A DNA stretch of 64,000 nt from Pollutimonas harenae (GTDB taxonomy: Bacteria > Pseudomonadota > Gammaproteobacteria > Burkholderiales > Burkholderiaceae_B). The notes under the pieces are model-generated. The model made no database searches. It was not told the DNA's origin and was given only the letters and a program-made list of their open reading frames with translations. The stretch is taken from NCBI RefSeq assembly GCF_004153685.1, contig NZ_SDQD01000001.1, positions 868,001 to 932,000 of the forward strand. Direction: 5' to 3'. This document shows positions 8,113 to 17,940 of this stretch, in pieces; positions within the stretch are counted from its first letter, which is position 1, and each line of letters begins with the position of its first letter. Position numbers and translations under genes: made by a program.

Positions 8113-9798
8113 TTACATCCTTTCGGGGGCGGAAACCCCAAGCAGTTCAAGACCATTGGCAATAACCTGGCCAGTGGCGTGGGCCAGCCGCAAACGTGCC
8201 AGTTTGAGCTGGCTGTCGTCGACCAAGACCCGTTCGGCGTTATACCACGCATGGAAATCGGCAGCGCAATCGCGCAACCAGAATGCCAGGTGATGCGGTG
8301 CCAGCTCTTGTGTAGCCAAAGCCAGCATGCCAGGATACTCGGACAGGCGCTGCAACAAGGCAAATTCAGTTGGTGCTGTCAGTGAACCGACGGCAGCCTG
8401 GGGCACCTGTGCGGCCAAGTCGGTAGATTGGGCCAGCATGGAGCAAATACGCGCGTGGGCATACTGAATATAGTACACCGGGTTTTCTTCACTTTTCGAG
8501 AGTGCCAGGTCGATATCGAAGACGAATTCGGAGTCGGCGCGGCGCTGGCTCAGGAAGTAGCGTACTGCGTCCTGGCCGACCCAGTCGATCAGGTCGCGCA
8601 TGGTGACATAGCTGCCGGCGCGTTTTGAGATTTTGACTTCGGCTCCGTTGCGCACCACTTTGACCATTTTGTGCAGGATGTAGGCCGGAAAATCTTTGGG
8701 TATGCCCAGGTTCAGGCCCTGCAGGCCGGCGCGCACGCGGGCAATGGTGCCGTGGTGATCGGTTCCCTGGATATTGATTGCGTGATGGAAGCCGCGCTCC
8801 CATTTGGCCACGTGGTAGGCCACATCGGGTACGAAGTAGGTATAGCCGCCTTCTGACTTGCGCATGACGCGGTCTTTGTCGTCGCCCGTACCGAGTTCAG
8901 TGGTGCGTAGCCACAAAGCACCTTCGTTTTCGTAGGTGTGGCCGGCGTCTATGAGCGCCTTGACGGTTTGCTCGACGCGCCCTGCGGTGTAGAGTGAGCT
9001 TTCGAGGTAGTAGTTGTCGAACTTCAGGCCAAAGGCCTGCAGGTCGAGGTCTTGCTCGCGGCGCAGATAGGCCACGGCAAATACCCGGATGTCGTCCAGG
9101 CTGTCGATATTGCCGGTGGCTGTTACGGTTGTGCCGTCGGTCCCCGTGACAGTGGCTCCTGCCTGGAAGTCGCGGGCGATATCCACAATGTAGTCGCCTT
9201 TGTAGCCATCGGCGGGAAAATCAGCGGCATCGGGCTCGATACCGCGCGCGCGCGCCTGTACGCTGATGGCCAGGTTGTCGATCTGGTTGCCTGCGTCGTT
9301 ATAGTAGAACTCGCGGGTGACGTCGTATCCTTGGGACGTGAAGAGGCGGCAAATGGAATCGCCCAGCGCGGCCTGGCGCGAATGGCCTACATGCAGTGGG
9401 CCGGTCGGGTTGGCGGACACAAACTCCACCATGAGCTTTTGCTGGTTGGCGGGAAGGTGGCCATAGCGCGCGCCATCCTGGGCAATGGCATCGAGCACGG
9501 CATGCCGGGCTGCGGTAGCCAGTCGGAAATTGATGAAGCCCGGGCCGGCAATTTCAGCGGATGAAATCAGCGACTGCGTGGCGGGCTCCGTCAGGAGCAT
9601 ATCGACGATATTCTGCGCCAATTCGCGCGGGTTGCGCCTGGCGGGCTTGGCCAGCTGCATGGCGATGTTGCAGGCAATATCGCCATGCGCGGCGACCTTG
9701 GGCCGCTCGAGCGCAATGGCAGCGGTGGTCTCGGGCACGATCTTGTCGACGGCGGCCTGGATTAGCGAAATAAGCTGTTGTTGTTGCCCTGCAAGCAT
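8113..9798 (-). CDS. argS: Arginyl-tRNA synthetase
   Basis: A 561-residue class I aminoacyl-tRNA synthetase, full length. The N-terminal Add-1 domain (about 1-110) is followed by the HIGH-type signature [19 protein letters not shown] (about 130), the catalytic Rossmann core, the KMSKS-equivalent region with [20 protein letters not shown], and a DALR anticodon-binding domain ending [10 protein letters not shown]. It attaches arginine to tRNA-Arg in the cytoplasm. It is the first gene of an operon with the SPOR protein and dsbA. Confidence 0.97.
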   Translation of the reverse strand: MLAGQQQQLISLIQAAVDKIVPETTAAIALERPKVAAHGDIACNIAMQLAKPARRNPRELAQNIVDMLLTEPATQSLISSAEIAGPGFINFRLATAARHAVLDAIAQDGARYGHLPANQQKLMVEFVSANPTGPLHVGHSRQAALGDSICRLFTSQGYDVTREFYYNDAGNQIDNLAISVQARARGIEPDAADFPADGYKGDYIVDIARDFQAGATVTGTDGTTVTATGNIDSLDDIRVFAVAYLRREQDLDLQAFGLKFDNYYLESSLYTAGRVEQTVKALIDAGHTYENEGALWLRTTELGTGDDKDRVMRKSEGGYTYFVPDVAYHVAKWERGFHHAINIQGTDHHGTIARVRAGLQGLNLGIPKDFPAYILHKMVKVVRNGAEVKISKRAGSYVTMRDLIDWVGQDAVRYFLSQRRADSEFVFDIDLALSKSEENPVYYIQYAHARICSMLAQSTDLAAQVPQAAVGSLTAPTEFALLQRLSEYPGMLALATQELAPHHLAFWLRDCAADFHAWYNAERVLVDDSQLKLARLRLAHATGQVIANGLELLGVSAPERM

Positions 9799-9911
9799 AT
9801 GGATTAGTAATCAAAAAAGATAAGTGGCGTGGCGCAGGAAAAACCGTAGCTGAAACGGGTGTTTGGCGCTGACGCGGGGGAAGGTATAAATGATAGCGTG
9901 ATTTCGGCGGT

Positions 9912-9948
9912 CCTGCCCTGGCGGTCCCGGCTGGATGAACAGGGCAGG
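9912..9948. terminator. Hairpin after the RHS gene
   Basis: CCTGCCCTG (9912-9920) pairs with CAGGGCAGG (9940-9948) immediately after the stop codon of the RHS gene at 9951. No U-run follows on the minus strand, so it could be a weak or Rho-assisted terminator. The remaining gap up to argS holds the argS promoter region. Confidence 0.35.
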
Positions 9949-9950
9949 CT

Positions 9951-12900
9951 TCAGGTGGGCAGCGCCTGCCAGCCCAGTTCATCGCGCAGCCACTGAGCAT
10001 AACCGCTCATGTCGACGATGCCGACCTCTGCACCGGCGTCGCTGCGCCAGTTCGGGCGACGTGTTATCAGTGCTTCGGTGTCGTCGCGCTGCTGGCGCCC
10101 TAACGTGGGGTGGCTGTCTTGATAATAGTGGGTCTGGGTCCCATCGGCGCCGTTGACACTGCGATCGCCGTCTTGTACAGACCGAGTGAGTATGGAGCGT
10201 TGGTCGTGCAGTGTGGGTTGGGTGATTTGTCGGTCGGCGGGGTCGGACAGGTCGAAGCGTAGGGTGGCGGCACGCGCCTGCCACAGCATCCAGTTCAGGG
10301 CCACATCGGCAAGGTCGCCAGCGGGTTCGGCCGTTTCATTGCCGGGTGTGCGTAGCACGCCTCCGCCTATGTCGGCATGGGCACCGACGAAAGGCGCTTC
10401 GATGGTATTTGACCCCTGGGTGTCGGCCGCGCTGGTCAGCGGAAATGCCCAGCGTCGTTCGTGCAGTGCCACCGCGTGGGCTACCCATCCCCACGCGGCC
10501 GGGATGCTCAGGTCGTAAAGCTTGTTCTGGCTGCCCGCCAGCCCAAATTGGGCGACCGTATCGAACAGGCCCATGAAGCGCAGGTCGACGCAGGCGGACA
10601 CCCGCCCGCGCTGTTTGTCGTGATAGCTGAACAGATTATCTTGTGTGTACTGATTGATTAGGTTGCTGAAATGTCGGGCCAGCGCTGCGCCTCGTGAGTA
10701 TCCGATGATGTCTATAGGCGTGTAATCGACCAGGCTGCCCGAATGGTTGAGTGCGTTCAGCAAGGATTGCCACTGGTTTTCGATGATTTGCGCCGCCTGG
10801 TTCGCAGTAATGGCGTCCCAGTCTATATACATGGAGTTGCCGGGGCCTGAGTGGTAGTACACGGGGCCGTCGAGGTAAGCCTGACTCATTTTCCAGACAT
10901 TACTGCGTGTCGAGGCGCTGTTTCTGGTGCCATCAAAGGCGAACAGAATGAGCCCCAGGGGGTCGACATGGCGCCGTGGTTGCTGGGCTGCGTATCCCAG
11001 GGCCTGGCTGCCGGGCACAGGCCCCAATGGGTCAGGCTCCAGGTACTGGCCCAGCTCGGGTACATAAGTACGCAGCAGATTGTCGTGCCAGCCTGTTTCA
11101 GCATCGAAGACCTGGCCAGGCAGGCGCAAGTCGAGGGTCAGGTCGCCGGCGATGCGCGTGGCCTCCCCGCCGGGACTATAGGCGGCCAGCCAGCGTATGC
11201 GTTGTGTGCTGTCGGTGACCAAGCGGGGTGCGCCGACCAGGTCGGTATGTATCGCGTAAAGCTGTGCAGGCTCACGCTGGCTGCCGGGCAGGGAATCGGG
11301 ATAGACAATGAGGCCGACCAGGGTTGGGCCGGCGTAGATATAACGGCGGCTAATCGCTAGTGGTTGTTCGGTGGCGCTGCGGTCTGCTGGCTGGGCTTCT
11401 GTAGTGTGCGGCGACGCAGTTGCCCTGCTGTGGTCACGGTTCAGCATGCCTGCCTCGGGTGCGTAGTGGCTTTCAGCAACTAATTGCTCGTTCAGATAAA
11501 AATAGTCGCGACGTGTATTCGCGCTGATCTTGGCAATGCGGTGGCCGAAGGCATCGTGCAGGTAGCGGGCGACCATGCTGCCGGTTTTGTGCAACACCTG
11601 CGACAGACGGCGTTGCGGCCCATACACCAGAAGATGGTCGTCTATGGCAGTGGGTAGACCCGAGGCATCGCGCTGCACAGAAGGTATGTGTGTGACGCCG
11701 TTATGGCGCCGTGCCGCCAGCGCCCCATTTGCTTGCCAAGCATACCATAGCGTGTCTTGCTGCGATTTTTTTGGCGAGTTTTTGATGTTTGCTTGTGTGC
11801 GCTTGCCCTGCGCACCAATCAGCTGCGCCTGCTTGTTGTAGGCATGACGCCAGGTCTCGGTGTAGGCCAGTTCAGGCACCGTGTAGGCTTCATGTTGCAG
11901 CAGGCCGCGGTCGTCGTAATGCTGGTCCAGCATCCAGATGGGTGCGGTGTTGGCTGCGCCCAGAGTCAGTTGGCTGGCCTGCCCTTGCCGGTTGAGATAC
12001 GTGTGAAGATTCAGGCCATTGCCGTAGCGATAACCGGCGGTGTCGACGCTGCTGTCGATGACGGTGTGCATTGTGCCGTGGGTATCGAGCCAGTATATGG
12101 CCGCCAGACGACCTGCCTTGTTCCAGCGATACCGCAGTGCTCCGCCCTCGGGAAGATGGTGCTGGTGCAAACGATGTTGAGCGTCGTACTCGAAAGACTC
12201 GGTATAGCGCAGGCGTTGTCCGTCTATGGCTGATACGCGTTCGACCTGGCGCTGGCTCAGGCGTTTGAGCGCGTCGTAGCGACGATTTTCAGTAACGTGG
12301 GGATGCTGTATACGGGTGAGCAATGTGCCACGCCAGCTTAGCCGGGTTTGTTGCGAGGCGCCTGCCCGGCTGTCGGTAATGCTGATGGGGCGGCCTTGTG
12401 CGTCGTAGTCATAGAGGCTCGTATCGTTATTTTGAAAGCGGCGCTGCAGCGGTAGGTGACGGGTGTTGTACAGCATGTGCTCGGTGCCTGTCAGGGACGA
12501 ATACCAGGAGCGGCGCTGGCCAGTATTGTTGTACTGCATGGTCAGCCCGGGCCAGCCTGGGGCCACAGGCTGGATGGCCGTGGGTTGACCATGCGCCGTG
12601 CGCTGTATGTGTGTACCGTTGATATTCAGCAGGCGTCCCTGGCCGTCATAGACGGCGGTAAGGCCAGGCACCGCGCAGCCCGGGCATCGGGCGCCGCTGA
12701 CGGTGTCAAGCACATGGCGCTCGCCTTTGATGGATGTGTGAAAGCGGGTTTCCTGGCCGCCGGCCTGTGTGACGAGAGTCAGGCCCTGCTGGCCATCGAA
12801 ACGGGGTGTGCGCAGATAGGCGACATGGATTTTATTGGCCAGGCTGTCGGGTGGACCGGAGATGGACAGTATGGCGCGGCCGTTGGAATCGTAGCTCCAG

Positions 12901-13790
12901 GTATTGATGCGCTGCCTAGTTTCTTGCCCGGCAACGGCGATGTTGATGCCGGTAAGGGCGTAAATGTTGCCGGACTGGAGATGGGCCTCGTACAGATACT
13001 GTCTTTGCATGCCGTCTGGCCGTGTGATGCTGGACAGGCGCAGGCCTGCCCGGGTTTGCTCTGCATGGCTGCCGGCTGCTTCGTAGTCGTAATGGAAGCG
13101 GCCCAGCGGTGTCTTGACCTGATCCAGATAGGCTTGGTTTTCATGGATGCGATAAGTAAATTTCAGCTCGCTACCTTGCCCGTTATCTATGCGCACGAGT
13201 GTGTGCCGGAGTGGCCCCCGTGCCTGCGACCGATGCAGGGTCAGCACCATGCCATCGGGGGTGGCAATGCTTTGTAAAAAGCCCTGCGCATTGAACTGAA
13301 GTTGGCGGCCGGTGGGCCAGGTCCAGAGCCAGCCTGTACCCTGGGCAGCTAGTGTGCCGTAGGTGTTGGGTGCCGGCTTGCCACTGGCAATGGCGTAAGA
13401 GATACGGCTGCCGTCGGCCTGCACGATTTGCCACTTGCCACCTGCATGGAACAGCCGCGTGTCGTAGGACAAGGCCCAGCCCTGGCCTAATACCGAGTTG
13501 CGCTGGTCAAGCGCGTTGTAGTGGCGTACGAGCTCGAGCCCTGGCAAGTGTGGGTTGGCCGGCAGGTCAATTTCTTTTTGGTACTTGTTGCCAGTGACCA
13601 GATGTATGGGATTACCGACCCCAAGATTCAGCCCGGGTTCAGTTTGCCCGGCCAGTGCCACACCGCCGTTTGAGCATGGAGCACCCAGGACGGAAGGTCT
13701 GCAAGTGCCTTGTGCATATGCCCCAGCGTACACCAGCATGGACCCGGCCAACAGATAGACATACAGCATGAAATATAGGGGACGCGGCAT
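9951..13790 (-). CDS. Secreted RHS/YD-repeat protein with C-terminal DUF2235 (Tle1-like) lipase domain
   Basis: A 1279-residue protein. Order: Sec signal peptide (about 1-26, ending GAYAQ); DUF6531-like entry domain (about 55-115, NPIHLVTGNKYQKEIDLP); many YD repeats (about 190-830, e.g. TRPDGMQRQYLYEA, NGLNLHTYLNRQGQ); RHS core end with the repeat-associated motif RTYVPELGQYLEPDPLG; DPLGL at 943-947, the motif at which RHS proteins cut off their variable C-terminus; then a 332-residue tail. The tail has FDGTRNS, the nucleophile elbow GYSRGA (Ser1032), LFDTV (Asp1077) and GAHADIGGG (His1138), a Ser-Asp-His arrangement like DUF2235/Tle1 phospholipases. No PAAR or VgrG domain is seen. No obvious immunity gene adjoins it: argS lies downstream and two divergent small genes upstream. 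Likely an extracellular or delivered lipase toxin; activity is inferred. Confidence 0.85.
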   Translation of the reverse strand: MPRPLYFMLYVYLLAGSMLVYAGAYAQGTCRPSVLGAPCSNGGVALAGQTEPGLNLGVGNPIHLVTGNKYQKEIDLPANPHLPGLELVRHYNALDQRNSVLGQGWALSYDTRLFHAGGKWQIVQADGSRISYAIASGKPAPNTYGTLAAQGTGWLWTWPTGRQLQFNAQGFLQSIATPDGMVLTLHRSQARGPLRHTLVRIDNGQGSELKFTYRIHENQAYLDQVKTPLGRFHYDYEAAGSHAEQTRAGLRLSSITRPDGMQRQYLYEAHLQSGNIYALTGINIAVAGQETRQRINTWSYDSNGRAILSISGPPDSLANKIHVAYLRTPRFDGQQGLTLVTQAGGQETRFHTSIKGERHVLDTVSGARCPGCAVPGLTAVYDGQGRLLNINGTHIQRTAHGQPTAIQPVAPGWPGLTMQYNNTGQRRSWYSSLTGTEHMLYNTRHLPLQRRFQNNDTSLYDYDAQGRPISITDSRAGASQQTRLSWRGTLLTRIQHPHVTENRRYDALKRLSQRQVERVSAIDGQRLRYTESFEYDAQHRLHQHHLPEGGALRYRWNKAGRLAAIYWLDTHGTMHTVIDSSVDTAGYRYGNGLNLHTYLNRQGQASQLTLGAANTAPIWMLDQHYDDRGLLQHEAYTVPELAYTETWRHAYNKQAQLIGAQGKRTQANIKNSPKKSQQDTLWYAWQANGALAARRHNGVTHIPSVQRDASGLPTAIDDHLLVYGPQRRLSQVLHKTGSMVARYLHDAFGHRIAKISANTRRDYFYLNEQLVAESHYAPEAGMLNRDHSRATASPHTTEAQPADRSATEQPLAISRRYIYAGPTLVGLIVYPDSLPGSQREPAQLYAIHTDLVGAPRLVTDSTQRIRWLAAYSPGGEATRIAGDLTLDLRLPGQVFDAETGWHDNLLRTYVPELGQYLEPDPLGPVPGSQALGYAAQQPRRHVDPLGLILFAFDGTRNSASTRSNVWKMSQAYLDGPVYYHSGPGNSMYIDWDAITANQAAQIIENQWQSLLNALNHSGSLVDYTPIDIIGYSRGAALARHFSNLINQYTQDNLFSYHDKQRGRVSACVDLRFMGLFDTVAQFGLAGSQNKLYDLSIPAAWGWVAHAVALHERRWAFPLTSAADTQGSNTIEAPFVGAHADIGGGVLRTPGNETAEPAGDLADVALNWMLWQARAATLRFDLSDPADRQITQPTLHDQRSILTRSVQDGDRSVNGADGTQTHYYQDSHPTLGRQQRDDTEALITRRPNWRSDAGAEVGIVDMSGYAQWLRDELGWQALPT

Positions 13791-13885
13791 GGTGGTTCCA
13801 TACGGTAATGACCCTTATATATTGCCGCTTGGCAGCTTTCTCAAGTTAGGGTAGTGTATGGATGTGTCTATTGAGGGAAACCGAA

Positions 13886-14233
13886 ATGCTTATAGTCTTT
13901 CACTCTAAAGCCGCAGCAGAAGTACTGATGTTTTCACATCATGCACTGCCCATACTCAAGGCTGCCGGAAAACCCTACACCGATACGCTTCCAGAACGGG
14001 GCGTGATTACCCGCGATCACCTAGAGGCCGCCATCAAGGGTATAGAACAGGCTATTTCGGCCAATACCGAAGCCGACGAATATCCCGACGACGAAGATGA
14101 AAACGACTCCAAGAAGCACCCTATTTCAGAGCCGGTCAGCTTCCGGCGCCGCGCCTTCCCCTTGCTGGCCATGTTGCGCCTGTCGCGCGATCACGACGCC
14201 GATGTCATCTGGGAGCCGGCTCCGTCATGGTAA
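13886..14233 (+). CDS. DUF1840-family protein
   Basis: A 115-residue conserved betaproteobacterial protein of unknown function. It starts MLIVFHSKAAAEVLMF, has an acidic middle (DEYPDDEDENDSKK, about residues 68-81) and ends with the family motif PVSFRRRAFPLLAMLRLS followed by DVIWEP. No membrane segment or enzyme motif is visible. The ATG at 13886 is preferred because GAGGGA lies about 7 nt upstream; an earlier start at 13862 would add eight residues. It is divergent from the RHS gene and 39 bp ahead of the next small gene. Confidence 0.75.
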   Translation: MLIVFHSKAAAEVLMFSHHALPILKAAGKPYTDTLPERGVITRDHLEAAIKGIEQAISANTEADEYPDDEDENDSKKHPISEPVSFRRRAFPLLAMLRLSRDHDADVIWEPAPSW

Positions 14234-14272
14234 AAGCACATAATCGTTTCAGTGCATACCAAGGGGAGCTTT

Positions 14273-14590
14273 ATGCGTAGTGTGGTCACGGTGGTGTTCA
14301 ACAGCCGTCAGTCGCTCGAAACCAGCGTCGATGTCGAGTCCGACAGCACGGGCGCACAGGCTGCCAGCGAATGGTTTGATGCGACCTGGGTCAGGCTGGG
14401 CTGCGAGCCTCTGCGCCCTAGCGGCAAGGTTCTATTGCTGGACAAAATCCTGGGTGTGGCTGATGCCTTGGGCCATGCCCAGCTCGCGCAAGATGCCGGG
14501 CAGTTTCAGGAATTTGCCAGCCATGCCGCAAGGGCGTTGCAAAAACCGCGCATTACCGTCGACCTGCCTGGCCTGGTAGTGGGTTTCTAA
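14273..14590 (+). CDS. Conserved hypothetical protein (105 aa)
   Basis: A small soluble protein without recognised motifs. It begins MRSVVTVVFNSRQSLETSV and has no signal peptide or membrane segment. The ATG at 14273 follows a strong AGGGGAG (14262-14268) by 4 nt; a GTG at 14252 is possible but less likely. It follows the DUF1840 gene by 39 bp on the same strand, so the two may be co-transcribed. It ends 13 bp before the convergent iclR gene. Confidence 0.6.
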   Translation: MRSVVTVVFNSRQSLETSVDVESDSTGAQAASEWFDATWVRLGCEPLRPSGKVLLLDKILGVADALGHAQLAQDAGQFQEFASHAARALQKPRITVDLPGLVVGF

Positions 14591-14603
14591 TGAAGGCTAG
14601 TGT

Positions 14604-15314
14604 CTAACGCCTGCTGGGCCAGCGACCGCCCAACGTGATGGTGGCCTTTTCGGCCGCTTGCGTCACCATGCGCGACATTTTTTTTACGGCCGCCGGAGTA
14701 AAGCGTTCTTTAGGCCCCGAAAGCGAAATGGCGCCGCAAAATTCGTTGTCCGGGCCAAATACGGGGCTGGCTACGGCCGCGCAGTTCGGGTCGCGTTCGC
14801 CCATTGATATGGCCAGCAAATCGTTGTCGGATAAGGTGGAAACGCCCTTGTCATACAGCGTGATCAGCTTGCCGGCTGCTCCTCTGTCGAGCGGTAAAAG
14901 GTCTCCTACGCGTATGCGATCCAGCGTCGAATGATGCGAATCCACGCGCAACAGGCATATGCGCGATTTGGCGTCGTGATAGGTATGGAAGGAACCGCTT
15001 TCACTGCCCTTGTCGACTAACTCTTCGAGCACGGGCTGTACGACTTCCGACAGCCTGTAGGCAGCCTCGTAACAACGCCCCAGTTGGTGTGCATAGGAAC
15101 CCAATGCATAGCGGCCATCGCTGCGGCGAATGACCAAAGAGGCTCTTTCGAGCGAAGCAATAAGGCGCAGCAGTGTGCTTTTATAGAAGCCCGTGGCACG
15201 GGATAAATCGGCCAGAGTGATGGGTTCGCCGCGTTGCGCGATGACATCGACGATGAGCAGGGCGCGGTCGACGGCGGCAACGCCGTCGCCTTCCTGAACA
15301 GTAGAGGGGCTCAT
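14604..15314 (-). CDS. IclR-family transcriptional regulator
   Basis: A 236-residue regulator of usual IclR length. The N-terminal winged helix is visible (AVDRALLIVDVIAQRGEPITLADLSRATG ... STLLRLIASLERASLV, about residues 13-62), followed by the ligand-binding domain (about 75-230) with the conserved GAAGKLITLY and ASPVFGPDNEFCGAISLSGP. IclR proteins sense small carboxylic or aromatic effectors and bind short palindromes. It lies downstream of the dehydrogenase genes on the same strand and is the only regulator in the 14.6-35.3 kb island. The GTTCT-N7-AGAAC palindromes at 17.9-18.1 and 25.7-25.9 kb are its probable sites (inference). Confidence 0.88.
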   Translation of the reverse strand: MSPSTVQEGDGVAAVDRALLIVDVIAQRGEPITLADLSRATGFYKSTLLRLIASLERASLVIRRSDGRYALGSYAHQLGRCYEAAYRLSEVVQPVLEELVDKGSESGSFHTYHDAKSRICLLRVDSHHSTLDRIRVGDLLPLDRGAAGKLITLYDKGVSTLSDNDLLAISMGERDPNCAAVASPVFGPDNEFCGAISLSGPKERFTPAAVKKMSRMVTQAAEKATITLGGRWPSRR

Positions 15315-15430
15315 GAGGCAGGCGGAAGGTTAATGGTGAGTGGATTATGCCATATTGCCTGGTCAGGGCCAGGACCCGCAGGTACACGGGACTCGACCTT
15401 GCCAGGCTGCGGACGGTGGGGAGCCGGCGT

Positions 15431-16321
15431 TTATTTTCCTTCGAAAACAAGGGAGATGGCTGGCGCGTATTTGTCGCCATGGCCTGCGGCGATCGCTTGG
15501 TCAAAGCAAGCCACCAGGTTTTTTGCACCGGTGGCGTCCACACCTACCTGATCGGCCAGGCCCACCGCGTACAGCAAGTCTTTCTTGGCATAAGAAACGG
15601 GGAAGGCTTTTTCAGGAAAATTCTGCGGAGCGATGGCCTTCATGCCATGGTTGCGCAAGGCAAAGCTGTCGGCTGAACCGGTGGACATGGCTGAAAACAA
15701 ACGATCGGGATCCACGCCGGCGCGCGCGCCTATCGCGCGTGCTTCGCTGAGCGCCAGAACAGTTTCATACAAGACCATATTATTCAGGATTTTGACGACT
15801 TGCCCCGCACCGATACCGCCAACGTGCGTGACATCCGAGGAAAAGGTATCGAGCAAAGGCTTGATGCTGGTGAAAACGTCGTCGTCGGCGCCGACGGGTA
15901 CAGCCAGGGTGCCGGCTTCAGCGGCACTGCGCGTGCGCATGACAGGCGCATCGGCAAAGCGCATGTCGCGTTTGGTCAGTTCAGCGGCGATTCGGCGACT
16001 GAGGTCTACCGGGGAAGTGCTGAGGTCGACGATGAGCTGTCCGCTGCGGCCTTTGGCCAGCAGGCCGTTGTTCTGCTCGCCCATGACGACTTTTTCTACG
16101 ATTGCACCCGAAGGCAAAGACATGAAGATGACATCGGCCTGGGCCGAAATCTCGTCTGCGGTCGCTGTCTGGACGCCGTGTTCGGCCAGGCGCCGCAGGG
16201 GGGCGGTATCGTGATCGTAAGCCAGGACTTTCAATCCGCTTTTGGTGGCGAGGTGGCGGCAGATGGGTTCTCCCATGACGCCGGTACCAATGAAGCCGAT
16301 GACTTTGAGGACTAATGACAT
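15431..16321 (-). CDS. 3-hydroxyisobutyrate dehydrogenase-family NAD(P)-dependent oxidoreductase
   Basis: A 296-residue beta-hydroxyacid dehydrogenase. The dinucleotide loop is GFIGTGVMGEPICRHL near the N-terminus, the substrate region is DLSTSPVDLSRRIAAEL, and the catalytic lysine lies in GGIGAGQVVKILNNMVLYE. The enzyme should oxidise a primary-alcohol hydroxy acid to a semialdehyde (or the reverse), which pairs well with the aldehyde dehydrogenase 69 bp upstream. AAAGGA precedes the start. The motif variation APVMRTRSAAEAGTLAVPVG in place of the usual APVSGG suggests a different substrate from 3-hydroxyisobutyrate. iclR follows 116 bp downstream. Confidence 0.85.
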   Translation of the reverse strand: MSLVLKVIGFIGTGVMGEPICRHLATKSGLKVLAYDHDTAPLRRLAEHGVQTATADEISAQADVIFMSLPSGAIVEKVVMGEQNNGLLAKGRSGQLIVDLSTSPVDLSRRIAAELTKRDMRFADAPVMRTRSAAEAGTLAVPVGADDDVFTSIKPLLDTFSSDVTHVGGIGAGQVVKILNNMVLYETVLALSEARAIGARAGVDPDRLFSAMSTGSADSFALRNHGMKAIAPQNFPEKAFPVSYAKKDLLYAVGLADQVGVDATGAKNLVACFDQAIAAGHGDKYAPAISLVFEGK

Positions 16322-16390
16322 GACGTGTTTCCTTTGATCCGTTTCGTTTGTTGCAGTGTGGCTTTTTTCAGTGGTGCAGGCGTTTGGCGC

Positions 16391-17866
16391 TCAGCCCATG
16401 TTGTTGGGGTCCATGCTCCAGTAGATGCCTTTGCTTTGCTGATACAGCCGCAAGCCGCCAATACCTTTTTCCCGGCCCAGGCCGCTGTCTTTGAAGCCGC
16501 CGAAGGGTGTCGAGATGGAGAGCTGTTTGTAGGTATTGATCCAGACCAGGCCCGTTTCCAAGGCGCGGGCAACGCGCCAGGCACGTTGGTAGTTGGCCGT
16601 CCAGATACCGGAGGCCAGGCCGTACACGCTGTCATTGGCCTGGGCGATGAGATCGGCCTCGTCGTCGAAAGGCAATACACACAACACCGGCCCGAAAATT
16701 TCTTCACGGACGGCGGTGGCTTGATTGTTCAGGCCGGTAATAATGGTGGGCAGGAAGTAGGCGCCGTTTTCATATTGAGCGCCGTCCGGACGTTTGCCGC
16801 CCAGAGCGATCTGGCCGCCTTCGGCCTTGGCCGTTGCCACGAATTGTTCGATGCGGTCCCGGTGCATGAAGCTGGCGATGGGACCCATTTGGGCGCCCGC
16901 GGCTTCGGGCTGATCTACCTTGATGGCGCTGGCGCGTTTGACCAGCAGATCAAGCAGCTTGTCGTGCACACTGCGTTGTACGAACAGCCTCGACCCCGCG
17001 ACGCATGATTGTCCGCTGCCTTCAAAAATACCGCCCATGATGTTCTCGACCGCAGCTTCAAGATTGGCATCTTCAAAAACAATATGCGGCGATTTACCGC
17101 CCAGCTCCAGCGCCACAGGAATAAGGCGCTCGGCCGCTATCATGCCTATGCTGCGTCCGGTTGCCGTTCCGCCGGTAAACGACACCATGCGTACATCGCG
17201 ATGTTGGACCAGGGCCTTGCCGGTCACGGCGCCATCGCCGGTCAGCACATTCAGAATGCCAGGAGGCAGGCCGGCTTCCAGGCCGATTTTTCCAAGCAGC
17301 AAAGCGGGTGAAGGCGTGACTTCGGACGGCTTGAGAATGACGGCATTACCGGCGGCCAGCGCGGGCGCGACTTTCTGGGCCTCCATGGTCAACGGAGAGT
17401 TCCAGGGTGTGATGGCGGCGACGACGCCATACGGTTCGTAGGCCGTCATGGACAGATAGTTGCCGCGTGATGGGGTCACCTCGGAGCCCAGTGTTTCGCA
17501 CACTGCCGCGTAATAACGGAAGGTACTGGCGGCACTGGCTGCCTGCGCCTTGCATTCGGCCCACACCTTACCGTTCTCCTGCATCTGCAGGCGTGCGAAC
17601 TCGTCGCCATGCTCAACAATCAGGTCGGCCATGCGCATCAGCAACTGGGCCCGTGCATGAGGCAGCATGTTACGCCATGCGGGCTGGGCGGCGGCCGCCT
17701 TGGCGGCGGCTGCTGCTGCGTCGACTTGCGCCTGCGTAGCGATGGGCAGTCGATAGTTCACTTTCCCGTTTGCGGGATTGATCGAGTCGAAGGACTCGGC
17801 CGCGCCCGATACCCATTCGCCATTTATCAATATGGGTTTGGGATCTTGATTCGGCTGTTGCGACAT
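16391..17866 (-). CDS. NAD(P)-dependent aldehyde dehydrogenase
   Basis: A 491-residue class of the ALDH superfamily, usual length. Motifs: the PWNSPL cofactor loop, catalytic Glu in PVALELGGKSPHIVF, nucleophilic Cys in EGSGQSCVAGSRLFV, and the C-terminal FGGFKDSGLGREKG. It oxidises an aldehyde or semialdehyde to the acid in the cytoplasm. It is first in the leftward operon ALDH - hydroxyacid dehydrogenase - iclR and faces a Bug receptor across a 260-bp divergent promoter region containing GTTCT-type operator sites. The natural substrate is unknown. Confidence 0.92.
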   Translation of the reverse strand: MSQQPNQDPKPILINGEWVSGAAESFDSINPANGKVNYRLPIATQAQVDAAAAAAKAAAAQPAWRNMLPHARAQLLMRMADLIVEHGDEFARLQMQENGKVWAECKAQAASAASTFRYYAAVCETLGSEVTPSRGNYLSMTAYEPYGVVAAITPWNSPLTMEAQKVAPALAAGNAVILKPSEVTPSPALLLGKIGLEAGLPPGILNVLTGDGAVTGKALVQHRDVRMVSFTGGTATGRSIGMIAAERLIPVALELGGKSPHIVFEDANLEAAVENIMGGIFEGSGQSCVAGSRLFVQRSVHDKLLDLLVKRASAIKVDQPEAAGAQMGPIASFMHRDRIEQFVATAKAEGGQIALGGKRPDGAQYENGAYFLPTIITGLNNQATAVREEIFGPVLCVLPFDDEADLIAQANDSVYGLASGIWTANYQRAWRVARALETGLVWINTYKQLSISTPFGGFKDSGLGREKGIGGLRLYQQSKGIYWSMDPNNMG

Positions 17867-17900
17867 GTTGAATAGCTCCGGGTGAGAATGGGGTAGAGGT

Positions 17901-17940
17901 TGTTCTGCTTAAATGTTCTGTTAGACGGACCATTTGTTCT
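17901..17940 (-). promoter_or_regulatory. Repeated TGTTCT sites upstream of the ALDH operon
   Basis: TGTTCT occurs at 17901, 17914 and 17935, and the middle copy extends to GTTCTGTTAGACGGAC (17915-17930), an imperfect version of the GTTCT-N7-AGAAC palindrome. The sites lie 35-74 bp upstream of the ALDH start and are probable IclR half-sites. Confidence 0.45.

Noticed and set aside
9951-13790. RHS protein as a standard T6SS effector
   Set aside because: No PAAR/VgrG domain and no T6SS gene nearby, and a clear Sec signal peptide at the N-terminus.
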